NCBI RefSeq assembly: GCF_020181595.1
Contig: NZ_CP084028.1
Coordinates: forward strand, 4,432,021 to 4,496,020
Direction of reading: 5' to 3'
Source of the DNA: [Mycobacterium] vasticus
GTDB taxonomy: Bacteria > Actinomycetota > Actinomycetes > Mycobacteriales > Mycobacteriaceae
DNA length: 64,000 bases
The notes beneath the pieces were generated by a model. The model was not told where the DNA came from. It ran no database searches and saw nothing but the letters and a program-made list of their open reading frames with translations. Positions 1 through 7,967 of the stretch are shown here, in pieces (position 1 is the first letter of the stretch; each line of letters starts with the position of its first letter). Made by a program: the position numbers and the translations under genes.

Positions 1-296
1 ACAGGATCGATCCGCTGCTGGCTGCGAACTATCCGGCGATCGGCGGACAGGATCTGCGCGGCTTCGGCTGGGACATCGACACCCCGCACTCCCGGCCGCG
101 CGGCATGATCTTTCCGATCGGCAGCTTCGGGCACACCGGGTTCACCGGGGTGACGCTGTGGATCGACCCGGGGTCGGACACCTACGTGATCGTGCTCGCC
201 AACGTGATCCACCAGCGCGGCGGCCCGCCCATCGCGGGGCTCAGCGGCGACGTGGCCACCGTGACCGGCCGAGCACTGCATCTTTACGGCAGCTAA
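1..296 (+). CDS. Serine hydrolase / beta-lactamase-like protein, C-terminal part
   Basis: The open frame runs in from the window edge (frame from base 3) and ends at TAA 294-296, so only the C-terminal 97 or so residues are present. The segment GHTGFTGVTLWIDP followed by a hydrophobic strand ending VIVLAN is the typical C-terminal block of class C beta-lactamase/esterase-type serine hydrolases, where the HxG triad sits: here H-T-G in 'FGHTGFTG'. The SxxK and YxN motifs would lie outside the window. It probably acts on an ester or amide substrate, but which one cannot be told. Its stop overlaps by a few bases the stop of the convergent hydrolase gene. Confidence 0.75.
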   Translation, partial: RIDPLLAANYPAIGGQDLRGFGWDIDTPHSRPRGMIFPIGSFGHTGFTGVTLWIDPGSDTYVIVLANVIHQRGGPPIAGLSGDVATVTGRALHLYGS

Positions 297-1219
297 GGCG
301 TTGCGGGCCCGATGAAGTCGACGCCCGCCCGAATCGCGGGGCGATGCCGCAAGATCCGGAAGTGTGCCAGCCGGCCGAGTCCCGCCGTCGTCATCAAGCG
401 CGCGCCCGGCCATGACGCGACGACCTTCTCGCTCGTCACGTAGGGAGTGTCGGGGTCATCGGGGTCGTGGATGAGCAGCAGCGGCGGATAGTCGGTGCGC
501 TCGGCGATCCGGACCATGTTGGTCTCCTCCAGGGGCATGCCGATCCGGCGTTCCAGACGCCGATGCAAGCCTGCGCGTATCCGTCGGCCGAAGTTGTGGC
601 GCGCGGCAAAGAGATCCAGGTAGATCGGAAACTCACCCATCGGCGCGAGAAACACCAACCGCTCGACCGTCGCGCCCCACGACGCCGCGAATGCGGTCGC
701 ATTGCACCCCAGCGAGTGGGCGACGACCGCGCGCGCCGGCCCGTGCGTCGCGATCATGGCCGCCACCGCCTCGGCGCACTCGATGGCGGTGGTGCGACCG
801 GGGGCCAATGCACCCGGCTCGGACTCGTTGTGGCTGGGCAGGTCGAAGGCGATAACCCGGTGGCCGGATTCGACGAGCGGCTTGATGAACATCCCCAGGT
901 GCGGGCGGCGTCCACCCCAGCCGTGCACCAGATAGACCAGCGGCCCCTGCCCCCAGGCCTCGCCGACGATTCGGTGCCCGTTCCAGTGCGCTTCCAGCGG
1001 CTCGCCGGGCTTCACGCCGGGGGGCATACGCAGGCTTGACTCGATTACCGGTGGAGTGCACCACAATTCAAGAGCCCACCGCGACCCGATTGCGGGCGCG
1101 ACCCGCTCCAGCAGCCAGAACAACCGACGCACCCGCGGGGTGACCGGCGGTTGGACACCGGAGCCCTCCACATCGAGAACGATCGGCCTGGGAGCATCGC
1201 CGGCAGTTGAAGCAAGCAC
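293..1219 (-). CDS. Alpha/beta hydrolase
   Basis: 308 residues from a GTG start. An oxyanion-side HGWGG sits at residues 99-103 and the nucleophile elbow is AHSLG with Ser169. A likely acid lies in the HDPDDPD stretch (251-257) and a likely catalytic His is 286 in 'RLAHFRIL', giving a complete triad in the right order. There is no signal peptide, so a cytoplasmic esterase/lipase-type enzyme is likely; the substrate is unknown. It is convergent with the serine-hydrolase tail, with stops overlapping at 293-296. A 112-base gap separates its start from the dioxygenase gene stop, and both run on the minus strand. Confidence 0.75.
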   Translation of the reverse strand: MLASTAGDAPRPIVLDVEGSGVQPPVTPRVRRLFWLLERVAPAIGSRWALELWCTPPVIESSLRMPPGVKPGEPLEAHWNGHRIVGEAWGQGPLVYLVHGWGGRRPHLGMFIKPLVESGHRVIAFDLPSHNESEPGALAPGRTTAIECAEAVAAMIATHGPARAVVAHSLGCNATAFAASWGATVERLVFLAPMGEFPIYLDLFAARHNFGRRIRAGLHRRLERRIGMPLEETNMVRIAERTDYPPLLLIHDPDDPDTPYVTSEKVVASWPGARLMTTAGLGRLAHFRILRHRPAIRAGVDFIGPATP

Positions 1220-1331
1220 TTGTCGAGGTTACCGAGGTGACACGGTCGGGGCCATCGTCCCGCCGCTAGCCGCTATTCGCGGTGGTGCTCAGCCCGGCGA
1301 CCGCGACCCCCAATTGGGTCTGCCGCCGCGG

Positions 1332-2600
1332 TTAGGCTCGCGCCTTCGCCGCTTCGTCGTAGAAGTCGGGCAGGTTGCCGGTGCCATAGCCCGGGATGAC
1401 CTGCTCGAACGCTTCAAATCGACCGAGCAGCCGCAGGGTGTCGGGTCCGTAGAACGGCAGGTAGAAGGTGCGGCGGGTTCCCGCGCCCACCGGTGGTGGT
1501 CCGGCGTGCATGATGCACGAGTAGTGGATGGTGACGTCGCCGGGTTGGGTGTCCATCGGGATGACGTTGGCGTCGTCGAGCCGGATCTCGCGGGGGTTGT
1601 GGGTGACCTTGTCATGAGAGCCGGCCAGAGCCCACAGTTGCGAGCCGGTGGGCCCGGCCGGATCGAGGTGGATGCCGATGTTGATCGACGGGCACATGAC
1701 CGGGCAGCCGCCCAGGTCGCAGTCGCGGTGCCACCCGAGGTTGGCGGCCATGCTGGCACCGAGCTTGGCGCCCCGACCGAACGGTTTGTACACGGTCATC
1801 GCGCCCTGGCCGCGGTCGTGCAACGGCACCAAGTCGCGTTTTGCCAGCGCAACCAGGGCAGCGACGGTGGGGTCATCGTCCATCAGCGAACGGATCAGCG
1901 TCGAGTGCTCTGACATGTAGAGCAACCGGTAGGGGAAGCGGGTTCCAGTCTGCTCGTTGTCCACCCACCACGAGAAGATGTTTCCCTCCTTCGCGGTGGC
2001 GAGCAGGTGGTCGATTTCGTCGGAGAGTTCGGTGAGGCGGTGCGCCATGGCGCCACGGACCACCAGGTATCCCGTGGTGTGCAGGAAGTGCGACAACTCC
2101 TCATGGTCGTCGTCGAGGGTGAATGACCCGCGAAGGTCAAGCGGTTGGCCGGCACGGTCGGCAAAGCTCATCGACGGGTTGTAGATCGGCTTTCCCGAGT
2201 ACATGCACCGGATCGCAGGTGCCCAGGCGTCCCACTCCGGCACGCCACCACGCTCGAATCGGATGGAGCCGGCCAGCACCAACGAGGACAGGTTGCGGAA
2301 CTCGTGAACGTAGTCCTGCCAGGCGCGCTCTTGAATCTCCAGAACGACGACGGCGTCAGCCGACACTCCCGGCTCGACCCGCACGCTGCCCCCTTCGCAG
2401 ATATAGGTGTAGGCACGTCCGTCGGGCAGCTTGATCGTGAACGGCGGTGCAGCGGCCACGTCCCAGGCGATCTGGTCACTCACGCCGTCACGCAGTCGAC
2501 GTGGCAGTTCGCTGCGGTGGAAGTCATCGAAGTCCCAGCGCTGCAGGCGCCAGGCCTCCAGGTTGCCTACCTCGGTGTTGCGGACGATCTGATCTGTCAT
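1332..2600 (-). CDS. SCP2-like / phytanoyl-CoA dioxygenase (PhyH) fusion protein
   Basis: 422 residues. The N-terminal part (about 45-130) resembles an SCP2 sterol/acyl carrier fold. The C-terminal part (about 160-415) is a PhyH-type Fe(II)/2-oxoglutarate dioxygenase: the metal triad is His291-x-Asp293 in 'GWHRDCD' and His365 in 'CIMHAGPP', and Arg376/377 are suited to bind the 2OG carboxylate. This suggests hydroxylation of a fatty or isoprenoid acyl substrate held by the SCP2 part; the substrate is inferred only. It starts at ATG 2600 after an AAAGG ribosome site. It is divergent from an IclR gene whose intergenic region carries two matching 16-base operator-like palindromes, so IclR control is likely. 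Confidence 0.75.
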   Translation of the reverse strand: MTDQIVRNTEVGNLEAWRLQRWDFDDFHRSELPRRLRDGVSDQIAWDVAAAPPFTIKLPDGRAYTYICEGGSVRVEPGVSADAVVVLEIQERAWQDYVHEFRNLSSLVLAGSIRFERGGVPEWDAWAPAIRCMYSGKPIYNPSMSFADRAGQPLDLRGSFTLDDDHEELSHFLHTTGYLVVRGAMAHRLTELSDEIDHLLATAKEGNIFSWWVDNEQTGTRFPYRLLYMSEHSTLIRSLMDDDPTVAALVALAKRDLVPLHDRGQGAMTVYKPFGRGAKLGASMAANLGWHRDCDLGGCPVMCPSINIGIHLDPAGPTGSQLWALAGSHDKVTHNPREIRLDDANVIPMDTQPGDVTIHYSCIMHAGPPPVGAGTRRTFYLPFYGPDTLRLLGRFEAFEQVIPGYGTGNLPDFYDEAAKARA

Positions 2601-2632
2601 GTTCCAAGCCTTTCTGATTATTCGTTATGTCT

Positions 2633-2648
2633 TTACGCGAGTACGTAA
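2633..2648. promoter_or_regulatory. Operator-like palindrome 1 (TTRCG-N6-CGTAA)
   Basis: TTACGCGAGTACGTAA. It shares the pattern TTRCG-N6-CGTAA with 2728-2743, in the same divergent promoter region between the dioxygenase and IclR genes. It lies just upstream of the dioxygenase start, where an IclR-type dimer could bind. Confidence 0.45.
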
Positions 2649-2727
2649 TGAGGGTAGCGCACGCCCACCGTCGACGGCCAGGACATCGACCAGTCGGCCC
2701 GCTCCGTCTGGCGCACCCCTTTGGAAC

Positions 2728-2743
2728 TTGCGAATATTCGTAA
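2728..2743. promoter_or_regulatory. Operator-like palindrome 2 (TTRCG-N6-CGTAA)
   Basis: TTGCGAATATTCGTAA, with a perfect 10-base core CGAATATTCG. It lies immediately upstream of the -10-like TAGACT of the iclR gene, a position that fits autoregulation. Confidence 0.45.
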
Positions 2744-2744
2744 C

Positions 2745-2750
2745 TAGACT
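2745..2750 (+). promoter_or_regulatory. -10 element TAGACT, leaderless start of iclR gene
   Basis: TAGACT is followed by six bases and then the GTG start at 2757. No ribosome-binding site precedes the GTG. The geometry fits a leaderless transcript. Confidence 0.45.
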
Positions 2751-2756
2751 CCGGCT

Positions 2757-3668
2757 GTGCGCCCGCCGAAGAACACCCCGTCCCCACCGACCGCGCGGGT
2801 TCTGGCTGTTCTGGAAACCCTGGCCGAGGCCACCGACGTGGGGCTGTCGCTATCGGAGGTCGCCCGGGCCCTGAAACTCAACATCTCCACGACTGCGGCG
2901 ATCCTGGCCACGCTGGATCAAGCCGGCTACGTTGAGCGGCTACCGAATCGCGCTTACCAACTCGGATCGGGCCTGTTCGGACTTCTTGCCGGACTGCGCA
3001 GTCGCTACCCGCTGCTTGGCGCCGCGGACGATGAACTCAATCGCCTCTCAGCGACGACGACCTGCGCGGCCAGTCTCGCCCGGATAAGCGCTGACGACAC
3101 CGAGGTCATCCTGACCGTCGGCACGGTTCAGGAGTTCGAAACACCAATCGGGCACCGCATGCCGCTGTACCCCCCGTACGGCAGCGTTGCGATCGCATGG
3201 CGTGACCCAGACAGCATCGATGAATGGCTTACCACCGCCCCAGAACCACTGTCGCGCAAGCAAATACTCGAACTGCGCACGATCGTGGCGGAGATCCGCC
3301 ACCGCGGCTACGCCGTCTACAGCCTCACTCAAGACGTCCAAACGGTGGTCAGTCAGATTCGCGATCTGCTCAGTCAGGTCGATGATCACGCTCCGGCCGA
3401 CGCGCTGCGCCGACTGCTGCTGAATTCAGCCATCGGGGCCAAGATCTACACCGACGCCGAACTCGGCCAACCCCGTAACCGCTCGGTCGGCTACCTCATT
3501 GCACCGGTGTTCGGCCCCGACCAGCAACCGCGGTACTTGGTGACACTGCACGTGATGCGCGAGACCGTACCCACCGAGAACCTCGATCGCTACGCCGCAG
3601 CCCTGCTGCAGGCTGCCGCGACGCTCACCGCCGCTCAGGGCGGGCAATGGCCGGCAGGCAAGGTGTGA
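2757..3668 (+). CDS. IclR-family transcriptional regulator
   Basis: 303 residues. A winged helix-turn-helix occupies about residues 12-70 ('LSLSEVARALKLNISTTAAI' region) and is followed by an IclR-like effector domain with less obvious motifs. It is transcribed divergently from the SCP2/PhyH dioxygenase, with paired TTRCG-N6-CGTAA palindromes between them, so it most likely controls that gene and itself. The ligand is unknown but probably belongs to the dioxygenase pathway. The GTG start is preferred because it lies six bases after TAGACT. Confidence 0.75.
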   Translation: MRPPKNTPSPPTARVLAVLETLAEATDVGLSLSEVARALKLNISTTAAILATLDQAGYVERLPNRAYQLGSGLFGLLAGLRSRYPLLGAADDELNRLSATTTCAASLARISADDTEVILTVGTVQEFETPIGHRMPLYPPYGSVAIAWRDPDSIDEWLTTAPEPLSRKQILELRTIVAEIRHRGYAVYSLTQDVQTVVSQIRDLLSQVDDHAPADALRRLLLNSAIGAKIYTDAELGQPRNRSVGYLIAPVFGPDQQPRYLVTLHVMRETVPTENLDRYAAALLQAAATLTAAQGGQWPAGKV

Positions 3669-3689
3669 CCGGCCCGCCGCGAGCCGGTC
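3667..3689. terminator. Hairpin between convergent genes
   Basis: GACCGGC and GCCGGTC arms (7 bp, perfect) flank a 9-base loop, right at the stop of the iclR gene and before the convergent exported-protein gene. There is no T-run, so it may be a weak or bidirectional terminator. Confidence 0.35.
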
Positions 3690-3701
3690 CCCAGACCGGT
3701 A

Positions 3702-5636
3702 TCAAGAGGTGAAGAAGTCCGTGAGTTCCGACATGTGCCCCCACTCCCACGTTGCAATCGGGCCCGCTTCGGTCGGGAACCCGTCCTTCACAGCTGCCAT
3801 GACCGCATTCGCCAGGTCGTCGCGGGCGTTGAGAATGCCGGCGGTGATGCTGGTGTTGGGGTCGAACAGCGCCTCGTTGACCACGCTGAGCAACGAGCTG
3901 GGATCCTTCTGAAAAAGCTCTTCCGCCAACTGAATCGGCAGGGCGATGTCCTTCTCCGCCAGCGCCAGGTTCTCCCGGATCGCAGACATGGCCGCCGAGG
4001 GATCTGTCAGGACATCCTTGAGCACGGTGAGCAGGTCCGGGCTCAGAGCCGGGGTCAATCGCAGCCACATCGGGGTGGACGGCTCCGAACCGAACACCTT
4101 CTCGAAGTTGTCAGCGCCCATCGCGGACTGGATATCCTGCAGCCACAGTTGCTGTGTCACCCAGTTGGAGGTTCGAGACGAATCCAACATGGAGTCCAGC
4201 CCCAGCATGCGCTGAATCATGTCGGCGGCGAATTGCTCCGGGCTGACCGTGGGGGTGTCAGCCGGCAGGTACTTACTCACGTCGGTCACGGGCACGACCT
4301 GTGTCGACAGAGTTACCCCGTCGGGGTTCACACCCGGAGCCATGTTTTCGAGCCGGTCGATTATCGAACCGCTGCTCAGGCCTCCGTTATCGAGCCAGTT
4401 GGCCACACCCGGGTTCGTCGCGCTGACCACGTAGTAGGTGTAGCCATCGGGATCGTGGAACGTCTGAGTGTTGTTGAGGGTGGTCTGTGCCAGGGTGCCC
4501 GGCAGCGTAGCGCCGAACACGTTGTTGAGTTGGATACTGCTGTAGCCGGCGTCCTGCGTGGGCACCTTGATGATCAACGCCTGGTCGGGCTGCAGGTTGA
4601 AATTGCCCATCGCGGTGAATTGGCCCGGGAAGCCACCCCCGACATCTTCGTTTCCGAAGGGGGCCATGGTGTTTTTGGGCAGGTTGATTCCGGCCAGATC
4701 GGCTTCCTGCGTGATGTTGAATTCGTTGAACGGCGTGGTGGCCGCAACCAGGGTCTGCAGCGTCGTGCTGATCTCGGTGCTGGAGAGCCCGGTGTCGGTG
4801 ATACCCGGGTTGGGCGCGGGGCAGTCGGATATGCACGTCATGCTCAGGCTGGTCGGGCTCAGGTTGACGTTTGCCATCTTGTCTCGGATCGTGAGTTCCC
4901 CGCTGAAGCCGGTGTCATCGATGAAGTTCACCGCGCCGCTGGGCTTGGTGGGGCCGATGTCGATGGTGAAACTGCCGTCGGGATTGACCACCAGGCCATG
5001 ATCGAGCTCCAGGCTCGGGCCGGGCACAGCTGAACCGAACCCGGATGCGTTCGCGGTGAAGACCAGGTCACCGGTGCCCTGTCCGACGGTGCCGGTGATC
5101 TGATAGGTCGCATCGGGGTCAAGGTGTATCGGCACGCTGTAGATGGTGTCTGCGTTGAAGAACCCCGGGTAGGCGCGGGGATCCGTCGCATCGCCGGCCA
5201 CTGCTTCGGGCGTTGTGTAGGTGATCCCCTGGTTGGTGCCGCTGGCCTGCTGCAACAAGATCTCGAGCAGTTCGAACTCCAGGTTCTGCATGAACGTCGG
5301 CAACTGAGCATTGTTGTCCGACGTCGCATACGGCAGCGCCGAATCCTTTGCCATCGCCGCCTGCATCTCGGATAGGATCTGATCGACCACCGGCTGCAAC
5401 GGACTCTCCGCTGACGCCAACAGCACCGAATTCGTCAGATGAGCGCTCGGCTGCGGGCCGGCGACCACAACGGTCAACGCACCGGCCATCGCGGTCGTCG
5501 CCATCATGGCCGCACGAGCCGCGCGGCTAGGCGCAGTTCCCAGGCCGACCGGCCCCCTGGTCTTCCGGTGCGATTCCCCGTCCACCTCTGAAACGGCAGC
5601 ATGGACCTCCAACGCGTCCTCGACTCGCGTCATCAC
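3702..5636 (-). CDS. Exported DUF1214/DUF1254-like protein
   Basis: 644 residues. A twin-arginine-poor N-terminal stretch is followed by a hydrophobic segment at about 42-66, consistent with export or membrane anchoring. The block 'NADTIYSVPIHLDPDATYQITG' (about 165-186) followed by beta-rich sequence is typical of the DUF1214 fold found in many mycobacterial exported proteins of unknown function. The C-terminal 200 residues are helical and unassigned. The start lies 21 bases downstream (minus strand) of a strong inverted repeat (5657-5684). Biochemical role unknown. Confidence 0.6.
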   Translation of the reverse strand: MMTRVEDALEVHAAVSEVDGESHRKTRGPVGLGTAPSRAARAAMMATTAMAGALTVVVAGPQPSAHLTNSVLLASAESPLQPVVDQILSEMQAAMAKDSALPYATSDNNAQLPTFMQNLEFELLEILLQQASGTNQGITYTTPEAVAGDATDPRAYPGFFNADTIYSVPIHLDPDATYQITGTVGQGTGDLVFTANASGFGSAVPGPSLELDHGLVVNPDGSFTIDIGPTKPSGAVNFIDDTGFSGELTIRDKMANVNLSPTSLSMTCISDCPAPNPGITDTGLSSTEISTTLQTLVAATTPFNEFNITQEADLAGINLPKNTMAPFGNEDVGGGFPGQFTAMGNFNLQPDQALIIKVPTQDAGYSSIQLNNVFGATLPGTLAQTTLNNTQTFHDPDGYTYYVVSATNPGVANWLDNGGLSSGSIIDRLENMAPGVNPDGVTLSTQVVPVTDVSKYLPADTPTVSPEQFAADMIQRMLGLDSMLDSSRTSNWVTQQLWLQDIQSAMGADNFEKVFGSEPSTPMWLRLTPALSPDLLTVLKDVLTDPSAAMSAIRENLALAEKDIALPIQLAEELFQKDPSSLLSVVNEALFDPNTSITAGILNARDDLANAVMAAVKDGFPTEAGPIATWEWGHMSELTDFFTS

Positions 5637-5656
5637 AATCCCTTCATCACAATTCC

Positions 5657-5684
5657 TATTATTCAGAATGCGATTCTGATAATA
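5657..5684. promoter_or_regulatory. Inverted repeat upstream of exported DUF1214-like gene
   Basis: The core TCAGAAT-GCG-ATTCTGA has perfect 7-base arms. The repeat extends outward as TATTAT...ATAATA with a single one-base offset. It lies in an AT-rich patch 21-48 bases upstream of the gene start, a position suited to a repressor operator. Its sequence differs from the IclR-region palindromes. Confidence 0.5.
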
Positions 5685-5850
5685 CGTACTTGGGTAGCCA
5701 ACATGACGCCAACACCGACGTCAACCCCCTGTCGCCCGAACGCCCATTTAGGCATACCGACAAGGAGGTCGCAGCAGCGCTGGAATCACCGTCGCGGCAA
5801 GAAGATTCGGCCATCTAGTGGTCTGATGGTCCACCGGGCCTTGAGGCCAA

Positions 5851-6432
5851 TTACCGCCCCATAATGGCCAGACCCCAGTCGAGGTGGCCGTGCCATACGG
5901 TGGCGATGCGACCGCCTTGGACGGCGGGCTTCGGATCACCGATCGGACCACCTGCCGCACGGATCGCGGTGACGGTGGCATCCAGGTCAGCCGACCACAA
6001 TGCCAACCCGATCAACGAGGGCTCCGTTCCGGTGGCCACCACTTCGATGAATGCCTCACCGGCGCGGTAGAACGCCATTTCGGGACCTTTCGGGCCGCGC
6101 GGATGAAAGCGCCGTCGTGGCGCAGTGCCCAATGCTGCGGTCAGAGCGGTAACTGCCGTATCCAAGTCGCGCACCGTGTATACGACGTGGTCGACGTGTG
6201 TCACCGCACATGGGTGGTGCGCAGCTCCGGTCATCGCCGGCAACACCGCAGTCGGCACCCCGAGAGTTGTTACCTCGCCATAGATTTCGTCGAAACCCCA
6301 AGAACGGTCGCGAGTGAGCTCGCAGCGCACCCGACCGATTTGGACCGAGCCTTCGTTGACCGTGAATCCCAGTGCGGTCCACGCTTGCTCGTCGCCTGGC
6401 ACCCCAAGCCACGTCAGAATTGCCATGGCCAC
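5851..6432 (-). CDS. VOC (glyoxalase/bleomycin-resistance) superfamily protein
   Basis: 193 residues. Two VOC-type half-domains are visible; the second begins 'VTHVDHVVYTVRDLDTAVTAL' at about 77, the usual first strand and helix of a VOC module. The probable ligands (His in 'HVDH', Glu in 'AFIEVVATG') could bind a metal. The reaction cannot be assigned; isomerase, lyase or dioxygenase roles are all known in the family. It is a single gene, with a 213-base AT-richer gap to the exported protein gene on one side and a 203-base gap to the tetR pair on the other. Confidence 0.65.
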   Translation of the reverse strand: MAMAILTWLGVPGDEQAWTALGFTVNEGSVQIGRVRCELTRDRSWGFDEIYGEVTTLGVPTAVLPAMTGAAHHPCAVTHVDHVVYTVRDLDTAVTALTAALGTAPRRRFHPRGPKGPEMAFYRAGEAFIEVVATGTEPSLIGLALWSADLDATVTAIRAAGGPIGDPKPAVQGGRIATVWHGHLDWGLAIMGR

Positions 6433-6635
6433 CGACCCTACGTCGTCATCGGCTCAGGCCGAAGCCCCTCGATGATATAGACAGTCGTCCACCTTTGGCG
6501 GATGGGCGGCATGACGGACCGCTACCCAGGACGGGAACACCTGCGCCTCCTCAACGGAGGCCACTCGGTCCGCTGGACACCTGTCCATTAATTATGAGTT
6601 ACTGGACTCCGGACACTCCGAGTGGAGGAGGCACG

Positions 6636-7346
6636 ATGCTGACCAGTCCAGGCGATCTGGATACCGGGACGACTCCTGCTCACATCCCGCAGGTCGACGA
6701 CCCCACGGTGAGCCAACAAGATCGCCGTCGGCGCATTTTCGACGCGGCCATCGGCGCCGCGTCCGACGGCGGGTACACCGGTGTGCAGATGCGTGAGATC
6801 GCCGCCACCGCCGGTCTCTCAATCAGATCGCTGCGCCGGCATTATCCGTCGACGACCCACCTTCTGGTCACCGCGCTCACAGACGAACTCGCATGGTTTG
6901 ACCAGCACTGGCAGAGCCGTCTGGATCGGACGTCCGGAGGGTTCACGCGACTACGGATGGCGGTGGCCGGTCTGATTTCCGCGATGGAGCGTGCCGGCCA
7001 CATCACCGAAGCGCTGACGCGTGCCTACGCGTTGTCCTTCTTCCGGGCGTCCGAACAAGCTCAGACGGTTCGCCGTCAGACCAGCGACATGTTCGTCGGG
7101 TTCATGCGTGGCGGGGAGGCCGACACCATGGCCCACCGCCACGTCGCCGACATCCTGGCCGATGTATGGACAGCCAACGTGCTGGCCCTGGTTCAGCGAC
7201 GCGCCGGCTTCGACGATCTGCGACGACAGATGTTCTCGACGATCGACCTGCTGGACAGCAGATCAACCGGCCAACTGCCCGCATCCGCGGCGACGTCTTC
7301 GGCGGGCTGCGTTGTCGAGGTTGCGCCCACTTCCTATGCTCGGTGA
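6636..7346 (+). CDS. TetR-family transcriptional regulator (first of pair)
   Basis: 236 residues. The start at ATG 6636 is chosen because GGAGGAGG lies just upstream; an in-frame ATG at 6594 lacks a ribosome site. The N-terminal helix-turn-helix is at about residues 28-75, with recognition-helix region 'LSIRSLRRHYPSTTHLL'. The all-helical C-terminal ligand domain follows. It is immediately followed, with no gap, by another tetR gene; the two are probably co-transcribed and may act as partners. The upstream sequence contains GGACA-CC-TGTCC (6575-6586), a possible operator. Confidence 0.75.
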   Translation: MLTSPGDLDTGTTPAHIPQVDDPTVSQQDRRRRIFDAAIGAASDGGYTGVQMREIAATAGLSIRSLRRHYPSTTHLLVTALTDELAWFDQHWQSRLDRTSGGFTRLRMAVAGLISAMERAGHITEALTRAYALSFFRASEQAQTVRRQTSDMFVGFMRGGEADTMAHRHVADILADVWTANVLALVQRRAGFDDLRRQMFSTIDLLDSRSTGQLPASAATSSAGCVVEVAPTSYAR

Positions 7347-7946
7347 ATGGCCAGCTCACCAATGGTGTCGGCGCACGATGCGCAACCCACAACGGTAGGT
7401 CGCCGGCCGGACCGCCGCCCCCCGCGAACCATCCAAAGAGTTCTCGACGCCGGGCTGGACGAGCTACGCCAGACCGACTACGCCGACCTGACCATGCGTG
7501 CCGTGGCCGCCCGAGCCGGCGTCTCGGCCGCCAGCGCCTACAAGTACTTTCCGTCCAAGAGCGCACTCGTCGCGGCGATCTACCTCGGCCTTCTGCGCGC
7601 AGTGCCGTCACAGATCCAATCCGACGACACACCCAAGACACGTCTCAACGCCATGATCCGCGACATGGCATTGGTAGCCGCTGACGAACCGGAACTGCTC
7701 AACGCTTTCGCGGCCGCCGTCATGGCCGAGGACCCGGCAGTTGGCCCCATCCGGGAGGAGATCGCCGAGGAGGTCGCCAAGCGAATCAGCATCGCCCTCG
7801 GGCCTGGCTGGTCGAGGGCGGTGAAATCGACTCTGCTCCTGACCTTCTCGGGCGCACTCATGGCGGCCCGTTTCGTCCCCTACGACCTGGTGATCAGACA
7901 GCTCGGAGACTCAGTCGAGCTCATCCTGGGAGCTGCCGTCGCCTGA
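7347..7946 (+). CDS. TetR-family transcriptional regulator (second of pair)
   Basis: 199 residues. The ATG abuts the stop of the preceding tetR gene. It has a classic TetR helix-turn-helix ('MRAVAARAGVSAASAYKYF', about 50-68). It is convergent with the unknown 411-residue protein gene, 21 bases apart. Similar TetR genes often sit beside that unknown protein family in mycobacteria (my recollection), so regulation of the neighbour is plausible. Confidence 0.78.
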   Translation: MASSPMVSAHDAQPTTVGRRPDRRPPRTIQRVLDAGLDELRQTDYADLTMRAVAARAGVSAASAYKYFPSKSALVAAIYLGLLRAVPSQIQSDDTPKTRLNAMIRDMALVAADEPELLNAFAAAVMAEDPAVGPIREEIAEEVAKRISIALGPGWSRAVKSTLLLTFSGALMAARFVPYDLVIRQLGDSVELILGAAVA

Positions 7947-7967
7947 CGTCGGCCGGGTCCGATCGGC

